DNA of 64,000 nt from Paraburkholderia madseniana. GTDB taxonomy: Bacteria; Pseudomonadota; Gammaproteobacteria; Burkholderiales; Burkholderiaceae. Below the pieces are notes generated by a model. It did not search any database. It was not told where the DNA came from and worked only from the letters and a program-made list of their open reading frames with translations. Location of the stretch: assembly GCF_009690905.1 (NCBI RefSeq), contig NZ_VOSW01000015.1, positions 1 through 64,000 on the forward strand, written 5' to 3'. Made by a program: the position numbers and the translations under genes. The first letter of the stretch is position 1; each line of letters begins with the position of its first letter. This document shows positions 35,542 through 43,415 of the stretch, in pieces.

Positions 35542-36996
35542 CTAGCCCGCCAGCGATTCCACCAGTCCAGGATCGGCCGTCTCTTCAGTGACCCATTTCA
35601 CGGTGCGGCGGATCGGTTCGATCGCATCCTGACGATCGAGGTTGTGCTGCAACGTGGCGGCCGCGCCGAGCGACACCAGCCGTTGCGCGCCCTGATACGC
35701 GAGCCGGTCGCGCAACGTGTGTTTGAGTGCTTCTGGAAAAATGCCGATGGTCTGCGTATACGCGTTGACCGAGCGCACGGCTGTGTCGATCTCGTCGATC
35801 GGTACCAGATTGCCCACGCGGCAACCGAGAATGCGCGAAAAGCTGACCGGCGCGCCGTCGCGCGAGACGATCAACGCGCCTTCATTGCTTCTGCCGCCGA
35901 AGACCGTGTAGTCCTCCTCGATCATGCGGATGCCGTCGAGTTCTTCTTTCAGCTGCGGATCGAAAGCCTTGTGGGGTGTGGACAGGCTCTCGGGCAAGCT
36001 CTGCAGTGCCGCAAACGTGAGTTCGGCAAGCTTTGCGCACCGCGTAAGGCCGGCTTCATCGGTGCCCGACTGCACGTAGATCACGCGCGCGCTTACACAG
36101 GCCTCCTGGTTCTGCGCACCGACGTCGAGCGCGAGGCGCCTCGCCACGCTGGTCAGCGTCGTCTCATCGGCGAAGGCTTCGCGGCCGATGATCGTGCCGC
36201 TCAGTTTCGGATCGAGCGTGATCAGATCGAGACCAGGTTGCAGATAGCGCGTGATGTGCTTGACCGAATCGAAGCCGCCCCATGCAATCAGCTTCTCGAC
36301 CTTGCGGGGATCGTAGATATGCCGCTCCACCGCTTCGTCGCCGCCTTTCCAGTAAGCGACGCTCAAATGTTTCGTCAACGGATGATCCGGCGCCATGTCG
36401 ATCATCGTGCGCGCCAGCGCCATGGACGTCAGCGGATCGTTCGACGGCGCCTTGATGATCGCGTCGGAACGTGTGAGTGCGTTGCGAATCAGCGTCAACA
36501 CCGCAACCACCGGCGCATTGCCCGCAATCACGTGCACGCAGCGCGCGCCGAATGCACGGGTGCGCGCAGTGACGCCCGGCAGACTGCCCGGTTGCTCCAC
36601 CCAGCCCTCCAGATACTCGGCGCCAACCGAACGCGCGACGATGTTGTACAACTCGTCGCGTTGAAAGAGACGCGGCGTGCGTGTGTAGTGAAAGCGCAGA
36701 ATGCTTTCCGACAAACCGGACGTGGCGCACGACAATTCGAAGGCCTGCTGCAAATGACGGTTGTCGGCAAAATTGAGGTGCTGGCCGAGTTCGACCAGAT
36801 AGTCGACGATCTGCTCGAGACTCAGCGTGTACAGGTCGGCCATTTGCGACGGCGCGCGCAGGGTCAGTTCGTCGACATAGCGGCTCACGTCCGGCGCTGT
36901 AAAAGAAACGCCCCCGCGACGGCCGCCGAATGTCAGCGCATCGCCTTCGATGAGCTTGCCGCGAATGATCAGCGGCACATTGTAGGAAATGGTCAT
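35542..36996 (-). CDS. LuxC-like acyl reductase
   Basis: A 484-residue protein of the LuxC fatty-acid reductase family (aldehyde dehydrogenase-like fold). It has VHVIAGNAPVVAVLTLIRNALTRSDAIIKAPSNDPLTSMA for cofactor binding and nucleophile Cys300 in GAQNQEACVSARVIYV. LuxC takes an activated acyl group and reduces it with NADPH to the aldehyde. It starts seven bases after the stop of a LuxE-like gene, the classical partner that activates the acid. No luxA, luxB or luxD is present, so bioluminescence is not involved; reduction or reverse oxidation of a terpenoid or fatty carboxylate is the likely use. Confidence 0.87.
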   Translation of the reverse strand: MTISYNVPLIIRGKLIEGDALTFGGRRGGVSFTAPDVSRYVDELTLRAPSQMADLYTLSLEQIVDYLVELGQHLNFADNRHLQQAFELSCATSGLSESILRFHYTRTPRLFQRDELYNIVARSVGAEYLEGWVEQPGSLPGVTARTRAFGARCVHVIAGNAPVVAVLTLIRNALTRSDAIIKAPSNDPLTSMALARTMIDMAPDHPLTKHLSVAYWKGGDEAVERHIYDPRKVEKLIAWGGFDSVKHITRYLQPGLDLITLDPKLSGTIIGREAFADETTLTSVARRLALDVGAQNQEACVSARVIYVQSGTDEAGLTRCAKLAELTFAALQSLPESLSTPHKAFDPQLKEELDGIRMIEEDYTVFGGRSNEGALIVSRDGAPVSFSRILGCRVGNLVPIDEIDTAVRSVNAYTQTIGIFPEALKHTLRDRLAYQGAQRLVSLGAAATLQHNLDRQDAIEPIRRTVKWVTEETADPGLVESLAG

Positions 36997-37003
36997 GATC
37001 GGC

Positions 37004-38422
37004 TTACTCGGAAAGTTCGGTCAGGAAGTTGAGTGCTTCGTCGTGCGCGGCCGGGGCACCGGCGCAAATCACTTTGTCGTCGCCGCCTTCCTTCTCGCTG
37101 TAGCGGCGGATCGCCGCCAGCAGATAGGGGCCGCTACGGCCGCACTGGCAGGGCTTCTCGTAACCGCGCAGCGTGATTTCGTCGCCGGTCACGAGGCCCG
37201 CCCAGTAGGTGCCCGGTAACAGATCGAGCGAAGCAAAGCGGCCTGTCAAACCGTCTTTGCGTGGCAGCGGCTTGCCGGTCGCCGGATCGAGCAGGAATGC
37301 GATGGTGGTAGGCGGTACGTGGTAGTGGCCTTCCTCGCAGCGCATGCAGAAACCCATCTGTTCACTGCAGCCGTAAAACTCGTAGAAGTTGTCGAAGCCG
37401 AGGAACTCAACCAGTTGCTCGCGCCAGTTGTCCGGCATGTTCTTGCCTTTCTTACCGCCGCCTGTATGCAATACGCTGCCGTTGCCAAATACCTGGCGGG
37501 CGCCTCGCGCAAGACCTTCGGCGGCAGTCTCGTACAGGATCGTCCAGACCGCGCCCATGTAGACGTCACGGCCGGCGAAACGGGTGATCGCTTCGGCAAA
37601 GAACTTACGCAATTGCTCTGGACGTTCGCGCTCCACTCGCACGAGTTCCTCGCGTTTGGCCAGCAAGGCTTCAGAGATATGCAAGGAACCGAGTTCACCC
37701 TGCGCTTCGGCTGCAGCGAGACGGCCCGATAGCGAGGCAACATCCGCGGAAAAACGCGCGTCGGGGTACATGAACAACGCGTTGTGCTCCCCGCCCGCGT
37801 ACATCTCGACCTGATAACCGCTGCCGCGCGCGGCGGCGCTCGCGCCCTTGCGATAGGTCGGCGCAATCAAGGGGCGCGGGTTGGTAATCAGATCCGGGCC
37901 ACTGCCCGGACCGCGCCAGTCACGAATGCGGCTCGCCGATAGCGTGATGTTCTGGCGCCACTCGCGATCGGTGCGCGGCAGAAAAGACAGCTTGCCTGTG
38001 GTGCCCGACGTATGGAACACGCGCAGATTCGTTTGTGCGTCGAGCAGATCGATCCAGTCGTCGATCAGCTTGATGCCGGATGCGTCGACGTGGCTCAGGT
38101 CTTCCGTGGTCAAACCGTTGAGCCAGCGCGTGAGCTTGTCGAACTGGCCGCGTTCGAGATACGACAGCGGGTACGACTTGTACACCGTGTGCGCGAACAG
38201 CAAAGGGGCGACGTCGTCGATGCTATTGATCGTGTCGATGCCCTGTTCTGCAGCGAGACGCTCCAGCACCGGAATCTTCGCGCGCATTTCACCGAACCGC
38301 CGGCGTGCGCCGCTCAGTTGTATGTCGTGGATCTGCTGCTGGGTGAGACGGAAGGCGTCGTCATAGCACGCGGTAACGAGTGCGGCGGGGTCGGCAAGGA
38401 GCTGCGTATACAGCGTGGACAT
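37004..38422 (-). CDS. LuxE-like acyl-protein synthetase
   Basis: A 472-residue adenylate-forming protein of the LuxE/acyl-protein synthetase group. FHTSGTTGKLSFLPR (136-150) is the AMP-binding loop and FYEFYGCSEQMGF the second adenylation motif; a CQCG pair and VICAGAPAAHDEAL near the C-terminus supply cysteines, one of which may carry the acyl group as in LuxE. It would activate a carboxylic acid to acyl-AMP and hand it to LuxC. GGAGA is before the ATG. The family resembles PaaK-type CoA ligases, but the adjacent luxC-like gene decides for LuxE. Confidence 0.83.
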   Translation of the reverse strand: MSTLYTQLLADPAALVTACYDDAFRLTQQQIHDIQLSGARRRFGEMRAKIPVLERLAAEQGIDTINSIDDVAPLLFAHTVYKSYPLSYLERGQFDKLTRWLNGLTTEDLSHVDASGIKLIDDWIDLLDAQTNLRVFHTSGTTGKLSFLPRTDREWRQNITLSASRIRDWRGPGSGPDLITNPRPLIAPTYRKGASAAARGSGYQVEMYAGGEHNALFMYPDARFSADVASLSGRLAAAEAQGELGSLHISEALLAKREELVRVERERPEQLRKFFAEAITRFAGRDVYMGAVWTILYETAAEGLARGARQVFGNGSVLHTGGGKKGKNMPDNWREQLVEFLGFDNFYEFYGCSEQMGFCMRCEEGHYHVPPTTIAFLLDPATGKPLPRKDGLTGRFASLDLLPGTYWAGLVTGDEITLRGYEKPCQCGRSGPYLLAAIRRYSEKEGGDDKVICAGAPAAHDEALNFLTELSE

Positions 38423-38546
38423 GGTGTCTCCGTTCGGGCTGTCTGAACTATTCGGACCGCGCGCGGAATGATTCGCGGTGCGTATCTGAATGCTATGAAA
38501 ACGAGCCGCCGAGCAGAATCGCTAGTTGCCGCGCTGCGCGGTCAAA

Positions 38547-39548
38547 CTATCGCCGAACGGACATGTCGTGCTCAGGAGCCGTTCGCAAGCCCAGCAGATC
38601 GAGTCGATAGGCGCGCGGCGTACGGCCGGTGACCTTGCGAAACGCCGCGCCGAATGCCGCGGCGCTGGTGAAACCGCATTCGTATGCAACCGTTTTGATC
38701 AGCACGTCGGCATCGGCCAGCCGTCCCTTGGCCTGGCGGATGCGCGCGTCGGCGATAAACGCGCTCAACGTCACGCCGGTGCTGTTCCTGAAAGTGCGCG
38801 ACAGGTGCCGGGCACTGATACGGCATGCCTGCGCCAGTTCGATCACACCGGGCGACGGTCCGTACGCGCCCTCGACGCGCTCGCGGATCAGGCGCAACTG
38901 CCACGGCGCAAGCTTGCTGCCCTCGCCCAGGTTCGCACGCGGATCGACGCGGCGAACATGCCGCGCGATATGCACGAGCATCGACATCAACAGATTTTCG
39001 GCGAGCGCCGCGCTGGCAAAGCCAGGACTAAGCGCTTCACTGGCCAGTTGCAGCATCGCGTCGCGTACCTGGATCACCCGCAAATCGCGGCACAGTTCGA
39101 GCCGGGCTGCGTCCCATTGCCAGTCGCGCAGTTGATCGAAACGCGCTGGCTCGAACATGCAGCAGACCACGCGCCGTTGCATCGAATCACAACGCACATG
39201 GAAGGTCTGACCGGGCGGCACCAGCACACTCTCGCCCAGCCGGCCAAATGCCGTTCCGTCGGCACCGCCACCGAAGATGCCCCCAGGCGTGCCGCGAAAT
39301 GCGCCGCATGCGCCGCGTTCGCGCGAATCGAGTAACAGGTCCAGATAGCCCATCGATGGGCGGAATATGGCGTCGAGCGGGCCGTCGAGCGTAAATGTGC
39401 GGACATTGACCTCGAGCGATGGCGTGGTCAGATGCGCGTCTACCGACAAATGGGCTGGCGCCATGCGCTCGCGACGCACCAGCTTGCCGCCGCTAGCTAC
39501 GGTGTAGAGATCTGAGACGTTCGGGTCCGCAGTTTGAGCGTACGACAT
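38547..39548 (-). CDS. AraC family transcriptional regulator
   Basis: A 333-residue regulator with the AraC/XylS DNA-binding domain at the C-terminus: VIELAQACRISARHLSRTFRNSTGVTLSAFIADARIRQAK and LIKTVAYECGFTSAAAFGAAFRKVTGRTPRAYR. The N-terminal 200 residues form a sensor domain like that of the AraC-binding-like group. It is upstream of and on the same strand as the luxE-luxC-SDR genes (124 bases apart) and divergent from the second P450, so it may control either. No Shine-Dalgarno sequence is evident at the ATG. Confidence 0.9.
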   Translation of the reverse strand: MSYAQTADPNVSDLYTVASGGKLVRRERMAPAHLSVDAHLTTPSLEVNVRTFTLDGPLDAIFRPSMGYLDLLLDSRERGACGAFRGTPGGIFGGGADGTAFGRLGESVLVPPGQTFHVRCDSMQRRVVCCMFEPARFDQLRDWQWDAARLELCRDLRVIQVRDAMLQLASEALSPGFASAALAENLLMSMLVHIARHVRRVDPRANLGEGSKLAPWQLRLIRERVEGAYGPSPGVIELAQACRISARHLSRTFRNSTGVTLSAFIADARIRQAKGRLADADVLIKTVAYECGFTSAAAFGAAFRKVTGRTPRAYRLDLLGLRTAPEHDMSVRR

Positions 39549-39559
39549 CGCAGCCTATA

Positions 39560-39585
39560 TATGAACATTTAGTAGAAATATGTCT
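39560..39585 (+). promoter_or_regulatory. Shared 26-bp regulon motif, copy 8
   Basis: TATGAACA-N8-AAATATGTCT between AraC and the second P450, identical in both halves to the copy at 3842. It lies 12 bases before the AraC start codon and 212 bases upstream of the P450, so it could repress araC as well as activate the P450. Confidence 0.6.
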
Positions 39586-39797
39586 ATATAAGATGTTCGG
39601 ACGGCCGCGCCTATAGCGATGAACCCGTATCGCGCCCAGTTTGACGGCGCGTCAAACGAACCCGGCGGACAGTGCGGCCATTGCTCGCTAAGCTGCACAG
39701 CAAGACGGACTCCGCGTCCGCTGACATGACCAGGCCCCATTGCCCGTTACCCCATTAATCAGGCTGCCGGGCCGGAAGAAGACCCATGAGGAGACAC

Positions 39798-41084
39798 ATG
39801 AACGCACCCACGCAGGAAGGCCTCACGCTCGATCTGGAGGCGGCCTATCACGCCGTCTCCGACACCTTCCGGGGTCCCGACCTCGATTTGCAGGCGCTGT
39901 GCCGCGAAATGCGCCATACGCAGCCCGTGATGCAGGGCGATTTCGTCGCCACAAGGCTCGGCGTGCCGACCAATGCGGGCGCCAAAGCGGCGCAGTGCGC
40001 GGTGACGCTCTTTAAGTATCAGGACGTGATGGCCGTGATGCGGGATGCCAAGACCTTCACCAGCGGCTTCATCGCCGAGGGTCTCGGCGCGTTCTTCGAC
40101 GGCCTGATCGTGCTGGCGATGGACGGCGACGCTCACCGCCGCGCGCGCGGCCTGCTGCAGCCTGTCTTCATGCCGGAGACGGTGAACCGCTGGCGGCCCG
40201 AACTCGACCGTGTGATCCGTCAGGATTTTCTCGAGCCGCTGGTGCCGAAGAAGCAGGCCGAACTGATGGACTTCGGTCTGTACTTCCCGATTCGCGAGAT
40301 GTACGCACTGATGGGTTTCCCGACCGACGACACCGCCCGCTTCAATCAATACGCAACGTGGGCGCTTTCGATGGTGGCCGGCAATCAGATCGACCCGGAG
40401 AAGATCAAGATTTACGGGCCGCTCGCGGGGGCCGCAGTCAAGCACCTCTATGACGCCGTGAAAGAAGTCGTGGTGCAACGACGCGCCGAAGGCGCCCACG
40501 GCGATGATCTGATCAGCCGCCTGATGCGCGCGGAGTACGAGGGCCACATGCTCGACGACCACGAAGTGACCACCTTCGTGCGTTCGCTGCTTCCTGCGGC
40601 AGGCGAGACCACTACGCGTACGTTTAGCTCGGTCATGGCACTGTTGCTCGAGCGTCCGGAACTGGTCGAGCGCGTGCGCAACGATCGCACGCTGATTCCA
40701 CGTCTGATCGACGAAGCCGTGCGATTCGAACCGGTCGCGACCTTCAAGGTGCGGCAGGCGGCGCACGACGTCGAGATCGGTGGCGTGAAGGTGCCCCAGG
40801 GCGCGCTGGTGCAGTGCATGGTGATCTCCGCGAACCGCGACGAAGATGCGTTCGACAACCCCGACGCCTTCGACATCGACCGCAAACCCAAGCCCTCCTT
40901 CGGCTTCGGTTTCGGCACGCATATGTGCATCGGACAGTTCGTCGCCAAGGTCGAATTGCAGTGCGCAGTGAACGCGATTCTCGATCTGTTCCCGAACGTT
41001 CGGCTCGACCCCAGCAAACCGGCCCCGAAAATTGCCGGTGCCCAGTTGCGTGGAGCGAAGTCCGTGCCCGTCGTCTGGGACTGA
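39798..41084 (+). CDS. Cytochrome P450, CYP226-like candidate, second copy
   Basis: A 428-residue P450, paralogue of the one at 30768. AAGETT (268-273), EAVR (306-309) and haem Cys377 in FGFGTHMCIGQF are all present. Differences cluster in the first 80 residues and around the F/G region (WALSMVAGNQIDPEKIKIYG), where substrate selectivity is set. That fits two enzymes acting on related resin acids, as DitQ and DitU do in LB400. ATG 39798 has GAGGAGA; an ATG 12 bases upstream is less likely. Confidence 0.92.
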   Translation: MNAPTQEGLTLDLEAAYHAVSDTFRGPDLDLQALCREMRHTQPVMQGDFVATRLGVPTNAGAKAAQCAVTLFKYQDVMAVMRDAKTFTSGFIAEGLGAFFDGLIVLAMDGDAHRRARGLLQPVFMPETVNRWRPELDRVIRQDFLEPLVPKKQAELMDFGLYFPIREMYALMGFPTDDTARFNQYATWALSMVAGNQIDPEKIKIYGPLAGAAVKHLYDAVKEVVVQRRAEGAHGDDLISRLMRAEYEGHMLDDHEVTTFVRSLLPAAGETTTRTFSSVMALLLERPELVERVRNDRTLIPRLIDEAVRFEPVATFKVRQAAHDVEIGGVKVPQGALVQCMVISANRDEDAFDNPDAFDIDRKPKPSFGFGFGTHMCIGQFVAKVELQCAVNAILDLFPNVRLDPSKPAPKIAGAQLRGAKSVPVVWD

Positions 41085-41165
41085 TACCGGAATTGACTTC
41101 GCGTTTTCTATCGGCGCGCTTGCACCTTGCGCATCCTGACAGCATGAATCTCCTCGAAAAAGACC

Positions 41166-42197
41166 ATGAAGCACTTCAACACTCTTCCCGAGCGCGGCAA
41201 TTTCACGTTCCAGACCCTGGTCGCGCCACACAAAGTGAGCGGCCGCGCGATGCACGACCTGCGCGGCTTTTACGGGCTGCAGCTGACCAAAGGCATGCCG
41301 TTCGGCTGCGTGCGTGATGAAGACGGCGAAATCTATGCATTCGTGCGCGCCGTCAACGAACCTGGCAGCACGCCGAATCCGACCAAATTCGTCTACCTGT
41401 CGACGCAAGTGGACGGCCAGCATCTACGCATCGACAAGTCGCGTATCGAGCCGCGCGCGATGACGCTATTCCCGCAACGCTGGCTCGACGGCGATACGGC
41501 CTGCTGGTCGAGCCTCGAAGGCGAACCTGGCGCAGCCTGGCGACTGACGGCTTCCGGCGAACGTCTGAGCTGGCAGGAAGACGGCTTGTTCGATCTGAGC
41601 GGCCCACTGCTCGGCCAGGGCATGCAGTGGTATCTGCCGGGTCCCGAATGGGGCACGTTTTACGTCTCGCAGATCTACGATATCGCCGGCACCTGCGATG
41701 GCCGCAAGGTCAAAGGCTTGATGTGTTTCGACCAGGCGTATATGGCCGAAGGCGGCGCGATCCACTTCAGGAAGGACCTGGTCGTCAACAACAAGATGCA
41801 TGTGATCTGGTGGTCGTTCGCGACCGTCTATAAGGACGGCACGTGGGACGCGGGCTCCTTCATGGTCGGTCACGACAATCTCGGCTATGCGATCTTCCAG
41901 AATCACAAGGGCGAGATCCGCACCACCACCGATATCGAAGGCAGCGTCACACACAAGGACGGCAGCTACTTCGTCGAAAGCGCGCGTATCGTGCTCGACG
42001 GGCATGAAGAGTGGGAGTATCTGCCCTGCCCGAAAGGCGAGATGGTCGACTTTGTCGGCGGCTTTCCGATTACGGCGCAGCAGGAAGGCCGCTGGCGACG
42101 CATCGGCGATACCCGTGAGCCGGACCGCTGGCTCGGCTGGGGCGAATCCGATCGACGCAACGGCACCGCGCGCAACGTGCGCGGCGCGGTTCTTTGA
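41166..42197 (+). CDS. Conserved-looking protein of unknown function
   Basis: A 343-residue protein that I do not recognise with confidence. It has no signal peptide or membrane helix and is very rich in Trp, Tyr and Gly (for example GQGMQWYLPGPEWGTFYVSQIYDIAGTCDG and VIWWSFATVYKDGTWDAGSFMVGHDNLGYAIF). That suggests an all-beta, lipocalin or CrtC/AttH-like barrel that could bind a hydrophobic ligand. It follows the P450 by 81 bases on the same strand and is followed by an NTF2-like gene, so a role in binding or rearranging the P450 product is possible. Confidence 0.7.
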   Translation: MKHFNTLPERGNFTFQTLVAPHKVSGRAMHDLRGFYGLQLTKGMPFGCVRDEDGEIYAFVRAVNEPGSTPNPTKFVYLSTQVDGQHLRIDKSRIEPRAMTLFPQRWLDGDTACWSSLEGEPGAAWRLTASGERLSWQEDGLFDLSGPLLGQGMQWYLPGPEWGTFYVSQIYDIAGTCDGRKVKGLMCFDQAYMAEGGAIHFRKDLVVNNKMHVIWWSFATVYKDGTWDAGSFMVGHDNLGYAIFQNHKGEIRTTTDIEGSVTHKDGSYFVESARIVLDGHEEWEYLPCPKGEMVDFVGGFPITAQQEGRWRRIGDTREPDRWLGWGESDRRNGTARNVRGAVL

Positions 42198-42276
42198 CGT
42201 GTCCCCGATGGGTCTTTGAAGCGCTTTTGAAGTGTTTTTGAAGCACGAAGATGCGTGCCTTTCCAACGAAGCGACC

Positions 42277-42633
42277 ATGTCCACTACCGAAACCACCAAA
42301 TTCATCGCGGCCTTCCTGCACGACCAGACCGAACACTGGAACGCCGGCGACAAGACTGCATTCTTCGATGCTTATCGACGCATCGCGCCCGCAGGACTCA
42401 CGATCGAATACATCGGCCGGCCGCCGCAGGACGGTTGGCCCGTACTCGAGCATATGTGGGAGAACCAGCGGGCGAATATCCGCGCCGAACCGGTAGCGAA
42501 GATCATCAACGGCAATGAAGCTGCCTGCTACGTGCGTAACGTGGTGGTCGGCACCGCGCGAGTGATCGAAACGGTCGAGCTATTTCGCTTCGCAGCCGGC
42601 CACCTATTCGTGCGCTACTTCATCAAGCAGTAG
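42277..42633 (+). CDS. Small NTF2/SnoaL-like protein
   Basis: A 118-residue protein with the size and pattern of the NTF2/SnoaL cone fold: an N-terminal helix (TKFIAAFLHDQTEHWNAGDKTAFFDAYRRI), then alternating strands ending VETVELFRFAAGHLFVRYFIKQ. Members include isomerases, epoxide hydrolases and non-catalytic binding proteins. ATG 42277 starts the homologous part; the ribosome binding site is poor. It probably belongs with the P450 and the unknown protein upstream. Confidence 0.65.
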   Translation: MSTTETTKFIAAFLHDQTEHWNAGDKTAFFDAYRRIAPAGLTIEYIGRPPQDGWPVLEHMWENQRANIRAEPVAKIINGNEAACYVRNVVVGTARVIETVELFRFAAGHLFVRYFIKQ

Positions 42634-42731
42634 TCCGGCGCCTGGCTGGGAGCACGCCGCACGCGATCGAGCAGAATCACGTACAGTGCAGAATAGAACT
42701 TTTTCATCTGTCTGCAACCAGAGGACTCGCA

Positions 42732-43277
42732 ATGAGCACATCGATTTACGACATTCCAGTTAAGACTATCGAAGGCGCACCCGGCAACCTCGCGCCGTAT
42801 CGCGGCAAAGTGCTGCTGGTCGTCAATGTAGCGTCGAAATGCGGGCTAACGCCGCAGTACGCGGGGCTGGAAAGCCTCTATCAGGACAAGCGCGCAGCCG
42901 GTCTTGAAGTGCTGGGTTTTCCGGCTAATAACTTCAAGGGCCAGGAGCCAGGCTCGGACGAAGAAATCAAATCGTTCTGTTCGACCAGCTACGACGTGCA
43001 CTTCCCGCTGTTCTCGAAGATTTCGGTGAAGGGTGAAGACAAGCATCCGCTGTATACGGCACTGACAGGCGCGCAACCGTCCGCGATCGGCGACGGTCCG
43101 TTTCGTGAGCGCCTGAAAGGCTATGGCGTCGAATCGGGTGATCCGGTCGAAGTGCTATGGAATTTCGAAAAATTTCTGCTGAACCGCAATGGCGACGTGG
43201 TCGCGCGTTTTGCCCCCGACGTGGTGGCGGACGATCCGCGCCTCGTGGCGGCGATCGACGCGGAACTCGCGAAGTAA
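42732..43277 (+). CDS. Glutathione peroxidase (BtuE/Gpx type)
   Basis: A 181-residue thiol peroxidase reducing hydroperoxides in the cytoplasm. NVASKCGLTPQY holds the peroxidatic Cys, followed by GFPANNFKGQEPGSDEEI and LWNFEKFLLNRNG with the Trp-Asn pair. The position usually Gln in GFPCNQF is Asn here. It closely follows E. coli BtuE in length and motifs. AGAGGA precedes the ATG. It may protect against lipid or terpenoid hydroperoxides made by the oxygenases, or be a bystander. Confidence 0.93.
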   Translation: MSTSIYDIPVKTIEGAPGNLAPYRGKVLLVVNVASKCGLTPQYAGLESLYQDKRAAGLEVLGFPANNFKGQEPGSDEEIKSFCSTSYDVHFPLFSKISVKGEDKHPLYTALTGAQPSAIGDGPFRERLKGYGVESGDPVEVLWNFEKFLLNRNGDVVARFAPDVVADDPRLVAAIDAELAK

Positions 43278-43293
43278 CTGCCAGGGCGACTGA

Positions 43294-43342
43294 TTCCAGT
43301 CGCTTATTTCAGTCGCTTTCTTCGGCCGCTTACTTCGGCCGC
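43294..43342. repeat. Short degenerate tandem repeat
   Basis: Four imperfect copies of a 13-14 base unit of the form TTCAGTCGCTTA / TTCGGCCGCTTA lie between the Gpx stop and its terminator. Function unknown. Confidence 0.5.
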
Positions 43343-43348
43343 ATGCAA

Positions 43349-43378
43349 AAACGGCGCGCTGTTTATAGCGCGCCGTTT
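43349..43378. terminator. Rho-independent terminator, gpx / thiolase junction
   Basis: AAACGGCGCGCT-GTTTAT-AGCGCGCCGTTT is a perfect 12-bp stem between the convergent glutathione peroxidase and thiolase genes. A short A-tract before and Ts after allow function in both directions. Confidence 0.88.
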
Positions 43379-43415
43379 GCTTTCCAGAACTTTCCTCGAT
43401 ATGCCGGCTCGCGCA

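Noticed and set aside
34755..38422. Bioluminescence (lux) operon
   Set aside because: Only LuxC- and LuxE-like genes are present; no luciferase subunits or LuxD thioesterase in the window.
39759..41423. 554-codon open frame on the minus strand
   Set aside because: Antisense to the second P450; no motif.
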